From Cyanobacteria bacterium RUI128 (lineage in GTDB: Bacteria > Cyanobacteriota > Vampirovibrionia > Gastranaerophilales > Gastranaerophilaceae): DNA of 18,845 nt. The position numbers were made by a program, and so were the translations under genes. The stretch's first letter is position 1; every line of letters starts with the position of its first letter. Shown piece after piece: positions 16,005-18,845 of the stretch. The stretch spans positions 1-18,845 of the forward strand of contig JAILHQ010000095.1 of assembly GCA_024695725.1 (NCBI GenBank). The letters are read 5' to 3'. Under the pieces are notes generated by a model, which worked only from the letters and a program-made list of their open reading frames with translations, did no database searches and was not told where the DNA came from.

Positions 16005-17663
16005 TTATTGTTTTTTCAAAGCTTTTGAACGCAAATCTCTGTGATAAGTAATAGCGAATCTGTGTGCTTCGTCTCTTATACGCTGAATAAGATACATTGC
16101 ATTAGAATCAATAGGTATTCTTATTGGCCGAGACTGTTTAGGAAGAAAAACTTCTTCTTCACGTTTCGCAAGTGAAACGAAATCAATACCGGAGATTCCC
16201 ATAGCCTCCACAACCTGCATAACGGATGAAAGCTGACCTTTACCCCCGTCAATAATTATAAGATCAGGTTTATCCCATCGTTTTTCACCTAATCGCGACA
16301 GTCTGCGCGTCAGGACTTCTTTCATCGATAGAAAGTCATCCGGTTTACCTTCAGTTGATTTTATTTTAAATTTTCTGTAATCAGATTTTTTACTCATACC
16401 GTTATAGAAGACAACCATTGAAGCGACTGTATTTGTTCCCTGAATATGAGATATGTCATAACATTCAATACGGTGTGGGAAATTATCCAGTTTCAGTTTC
16501 TCTTTTAGATACGCCCCGACTTCATTAAAATCATCTCTGATGGATGCAAGTTTTTTTAGTCTGGCTGTTTCAAAGAGGTTTTGGACATTCTTTTGCGCAA
16601 GCGAAGCCAATTCCTTCCCTTGTTTAGCTCTGCCATAGCCTATTTTAATCTTTTTGTGAGAGATAACCTCAAGCCAGTCTTGATAGAGTTTTTTCTCCCC
16701 GACATCTTCTAAATCGGGGGACACAATGCGATCAGGAAACTCTAGCATAAGGTTTGAATAATACTCCTGAAAAAAGGTCTTGAAGAACTCGGATTTATCC
16801 TCATTTTCAACAAAATAGGTAAAATCTTTTTTGTCTATCAGGCGGCCCTCTCTTACCAGCAAGATAGTTATTGCAAATACGCCTTCTTCATATATTGATG
16901 CTATTATATCTTCATTTAGCCTGTTGTTTTCATATACAACCTTTTGGTGTTCAAGCGTTTTTTGTAAATCAAGATAACTGTCACGCATTTTTGCGGCTTT
17001 TTCATACTGTTCTGATTTAGAGTATTCTTCCATCTGTAATTTTATACGTTTGATAAGCTCTGTCTGTTTCCCCGACAGAAAGAGTTCAACCTGAGATACA
17101 AGGTTTTGGTACTCTTCAGGTGTAACTTTTCCCTGACACGGCGCCATACATTTGCCTATGTGATAATAAAGGCAAGGACGATTTGAGAACTTTGGGGTTT
17201 TACACTGTTTGAGCGGGAAGATTTTCTTCAGAAAATCAAGGGTTGAATACATTGCTTTGCCGTTAGTGTATGGCCCGTAGTATTTCCCTTTATCAAGCTC
17301 TTTATTCTTCTTTCTGACGACAACAATTCGGGGATAATCTTCTTCAGTTATGAGAAAATACGGATATTTTTTGTCGTCTTTAAGCAGAATGTTATAGCGA
17401 GGTTTGTGTTTCTTTATCAAGTGAGCTTCAAGTATCAGGGCTTCAACTTCGGAATCAGTAATAATATATTCCATTCTCTCTATTTTCGACACAAGAACCG
17501 CAACCTTTACTCTGTCATGCTTTTTATGGAAATAGCTTGATACTCTTCTTTTCAGGTTCTTCGCTTTCCCAACATAGATTATTTCCCCGTTTTTATCGTA
17601 GTACAGATAACAACCGGGCAAAGGCGGCACAAGTTTAAGTGTTTCTGCTAACTCTTTATTCAT
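16005..17663 (-). CDS. uvrC: Excinuclease ABC subunit C lacking the C-terminal HhH region
   Basis: UvrC makes both incisions in nucleotide excision repair after UvrA/UvrB damage recognition. Domains seen (552-residue version): GIY-YIG nuclease at about 15-92 (PGCYLYYD, YVGKAKNLKRR, Glu in EALILE), the four-Cys Fe-S motif C154, C164, C172, C176, the UvrB-binding UVR motif around 203-237, and the RNase H-like domain with YDISH (D403), IIIDGGKGQL (D472) and RDEAHRFAITYHR (H534). The protein ends ten residues after that block (DLRSKALKKQ), where most UvrCs of about 600 residues continue into an IPGIG-type tandem helix-hairpin-helix domain. Only 28 bases separate this stop from the tyrS stop, so the domain is not hidden by a nearby frameshift. 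An in-frame ATG at 17672 would add three residues; I prefer 17663 because the -10 box overlaps the upstream ATG. Confidence 0.95.
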   Translation of the reverse strand: MNKELAETLKLVPPLPGCYLYYDKNGEIIYVGKAKNLKRRVSSYFHKKHDRVKVAVLVSKIERMEYIITDSEVEALILEAHLIKKHKPRYNILLKDDKKYPYFLITEEDYPRIVVVRKKNKELDKGKYYGPYTNGKAMYSTLDFLKKIFPLKQCKTPKFSNRPCLYYHIGKCMAPCQGKVTPEEYQNLVSQVELFLSGKQTELIKRIKLQMEEYSKSEQYEKAAKMRDSYLDLQKTLEHQKVVYENNRLNEDIIASIYEEGVFAITILLVREGRLIDKKDFTYFVENEDKSEFFKTFFQEYYSNLMLEFPDRIVSPDLEDVGEKKLYQDWLEVISHKKIKIGYGRAKQGKELASLAQKNVQNLFETARLKKLASIRDDFNEVGAYLKEKLKLDNFPHRIECYDISHIQGTNTVASMVVFYNGMSKKSDYRKFKIKSTEGKPDDFLSMKEVLTRRLSRLGEKRWDKPDLIIIDGGKGQLSSVMQVVEAMGISGIDFVSLAKREEEVFLPKQSRPIRIPIDSNAMYLIQRIRDEAHRFAITYHRDLRSKALKKQ

Positions 17664-17670
17664 CAAAATC

Positions 17671-17679
17671 ATTATATCA
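17671..17679 (-). promoter_or_regulatory. Extended -10 promoter at the uvrC start
   Basis: Minus-strand TGATATAAT (TG-A-TATAAT) ends at 17671. The expected transcription start, about 7 bases further, falls at 17664-17663, which is the ATG of the preferred uvrC start. There is no Shine-Dalgarno sequence before either candidate ATG. No good -35 is seen. Confidence 0.5.
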
Positions 17680-18137
17680 TATTTTTGATTAAGTTATATT
17701 AAGCGCCAAAACACAGAATATGAGAGCGTTTCACAAAACAACATTTGAAAATCAGAACCTAACTAGCAAAAAATGTGAAAACAATTCGTTAATGTTAGCG
17801 TGTTATGTGTATTAAATAATCTTGAATTAAGGATTGATTTTATGAATTTAATTATTTTGATTTAGAATAAATTTTGTAACCGCAAAGATTATTCTATGTT
17901 GATGTAATTCATCGGGAATATTTTTGCCTGATGTAAGCATCTGTCAAACCCAATTATGTTGTAATTATTTAAAATAATTTATGAACCTCTCTAAAGAAGT
18001 TCAAGGTGTTATGTTATGTATCGTTATGAAAGGCTGGAAATTATGTATTTAATCGAGATTATTATCTGATTTCTTCTTAACCGCGCCAAAACAGCAGGCA
18101 AATCAACCAAAATCTAATCAGGGTAATCGTAAATGAT

Positions 18138-18177
18138 AAGTGCCGTCTAAACGGCGCTTGGTTCGTATGCAAAAATT
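18138..18177 (+). repeat. Hairpin-plus-tail element, copy 1
   Basis: AAGTGCCGT pairs with ACGGCGCTT across a CTAA loop (9 bp, one G-T wobble). The tail GGTTCGTATGCAAAAATT follows. There is no T-run, so it is not a normal terminator on either strand. It matches copy 2, 54 bases further on. Confidence 0.6.
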
Positions 18178-18196
18178 GCCCTCCGAAAATATAAAC

Positions 18197-18232
18197 AGGC
18201 CATTTGATGGCTTATTTCGTGTGCAAAAAATT
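18197..18232 (+). repeat. Hairpin-plus-tail element, copy 2
   Basis: GCCAT pairs with ATGGC across a TTG loop, extended by G-T and A-T pairs to 7 bp, then ATTTCGTGTGCAAAAAATT. The stem differs from copy 1 by G-C to A-T, with pairing kept. It ends 4 bases before the AGGAAAGGAAG ribosome site of the next gene. Confidence 0.6.
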
Positions 18233-18252
18233 ATCAGGAAAGGAAGTGTACT

Positions 18253-18845
18253 ATGTATTCAATCACAACAACAAACTATTCGGGAGTAAAAAGTTTAAAC
18301 TGCATCACAGCACCGAGTTTTACGGGCAAAAATAACAAACTGGCAGGAATGAGCTCCCCTAAGGCAACAACATCACCGGCGTTTTTAGGACAAGATTTAG
18401 TAAAAGAGGTTAAATTCTTGAAAGCAGGGGAAGCCTACACAGGAAAAGCCTTTGATGTACAGGCAATCGGGAACAACAAAACTCCGCTTGATTTGGTTAC
18501 AAAAGAAAATATCGCAGAATACAGCAAATACCCGGACATATGGTATCAGGGCGGAAAAGAAGCAGCTGATGAAGCAGTGAGAAAAGGGGAAAAAGATCCG
18601 AGATATCTTCACCCGCACATCGGCGGAACAATGCAATTCTACGGACTCACACCAATGAGCGATCCTTATGTTACAAAAGATCCGGAAACTATCCAATACT
18701 GCAGAGAAAACGGGTTTACAGGCTTCAATGCTAACGGGGAAGAATGTTTTGTGAACGCTTACAACGGCGATAAAGATTTTATCGAAAGCACTTATACTGA
18801 CGATAACGGAAATCTTCTGAAGGATGTCGGCGGAATAACAGGAAA
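18253..18845 (+). CDS. Unrecognised protein, cut by the right edge (partial)
   Basis: The open frame runs off the end of the window; 197 codons are visible. The ATG at 18253 follows AGGAAAGGAAG (18237-18246). The N-terminus is Thr/Ser/Asn-rich (MYSITTTNYSGVKSLN) with two short F-x-G motifs, PSFTGK at 21-26 and PAFLGQ at 42-47. I recall such motifs at the start of many small proteins in gut Melainabacteria, but cannot confirm that here. From about residue 50 a folded domain begins: VKEVKFLKAGEAYTGKAFDV, then PHIGGTMQFYGLTPMSDPYV and NGFTGFNANGEECFVNAYNG. It has aromatic, Gly and Asp/Asn residues but no motif I can name. No Sec signal peptide is seen. The tandem hairpin elements directly upstream may regulate it. 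Confidence 0.65.
   Translation, partial: MYSITTTNYSGVKSLNCITAPSFTGKNNKLAGMSSPKATTSPAFLGQDLVKEVKFLKAGEAYTGKAFDVQAIGNNKTPLDLVTKENIAEYSKYPDIWYQGGKEAADEAVRKGEKDPRYLHPHIGGTMQFYGLTPMSDPYVTKDPETIQYCRENGFTGFNANGEECFVNAYNGDKDFIESTYTDDNGNLLKDVGGITG

Larger units (their letters stand above)
17664..18252. other. Gene-free AT-rich region between uvrC and the 18253 gene
   Basis: About 590 bases without a convincing gene. It holds the uvrC promoter at its left end, a near-direct repeat (GCGCCAAAACA at 17703-17713 and 18083-18093), and a small hairpin TGAAC/GTTCA with CTAA loop at 17982-18003. A short open frame at 18053-18136 ends with a Gln/Asn/Lys-rich stretch (APKQQANQPKSNQGNRK then TGA) that could be a gene remnant. 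Two tandem hairpin-plus-tail elements sit at the right end. No tRNA, tmRNA, RNase P or 6S-like pattern was recognised. Confidence 0.6.

Noticed and set aside
16005..16030. Frameshift in uvrC at the AAAAAA run near its end
   Set aside because: Shifting frame cannot restore an HhH domain because only 28 bases remain before the convergent tyrS stop.
18160..18170. GGTTCGTATGC resembling a tRNA T-loop
   Set aside because: The invariant A after TTCG/R is T here, and no acceptor, D-arm or anticodon arm can be built around it.
18397..18696. Minus-strand open frame opposite the right-edge gene
   Set aside because: Antisense to a plus-strand frame with a good ribosome site and balanced composition; Cys/Phe/Ile-rich translation typical of a shadow frame.

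Overview
The window is AT-rich bacterial chromosome with dense short-spaced genes, Shine-Dalgarno sequences of the AGGAG type and occasional GTG/TTG starts. The mix of housekeeping genes (recA, uvrC, tyrS, aroA), gut-type carbohydrate genes and several small lineage-specific proteins (short polar proteins with openings such as MSINAINGVN or a PSFTGK motif) suggests an uncultured gut bacterium. My best guess is the Gastranaerophilales/Vampirovibrionia (Melainabacteria). That placement rests on recall of family style and not on a search. No tRNA, rRNA, CRISPR array, transposase or phage module was seen.

Layout. Bases 2-664 hold the 3' end of an unrecognised protein with a charged coiled-coil tail. 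Bases 870-6533 carry four same-strand, closely spaced genes: a divergent GH13-like glycosidase, a small XRE-type HTH plus zinc-ribbon protein, a TPR protein fused to a GT-B-like glycosyltransferase domain, and a DUF4422 glycosyltransferase-like protein. They look like one glycan cassette. It meets, with overlapping stop codons, a convergent pair of tandem paralogous unknown genes (6530-7401). A Gln-rich small protein (7552-8043) follows and ends at an intrinsic terminator. A well-formed promoter (8142-8170) then drives a small unknown gene and aroA (8596-9867), which ends at a perfect 11-bp terminator hairpin.

Bases 9920-14643 are all on the minus strand. In transcription order they are a homocitrate/isopropylmalate synthase-family enzyme, an aconitase-family large subunit (LeuC/HacA type, no small subunit beside it), a MerR-like coiled-coil protein, recA, and a small unknown polar protein. 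tyrS (14753-15976) runs the other way and converges on uvrC (16005-17663), separated by 28 bases.

A roughly 590-base gene-free stretch (17664-18252) separates uvrC from an unrecognised protein gene cut by the right edge. Just before that gene lie two tandem copies of a hairpin-plus-tail element whose stems differ by a compensatory base pair. This is the best candidate for an undescribed RNA or regulatory element here. Other points worth a second look are a UvrC that lacks the usual C-terminal helix-hairpin-helix region and may be translated from a leaderless mRNA, a GH13-like enzyme that keeps the catalytic triad but lacks both active-site histidines, and the MerR-like gene placed directly upstream of recA.
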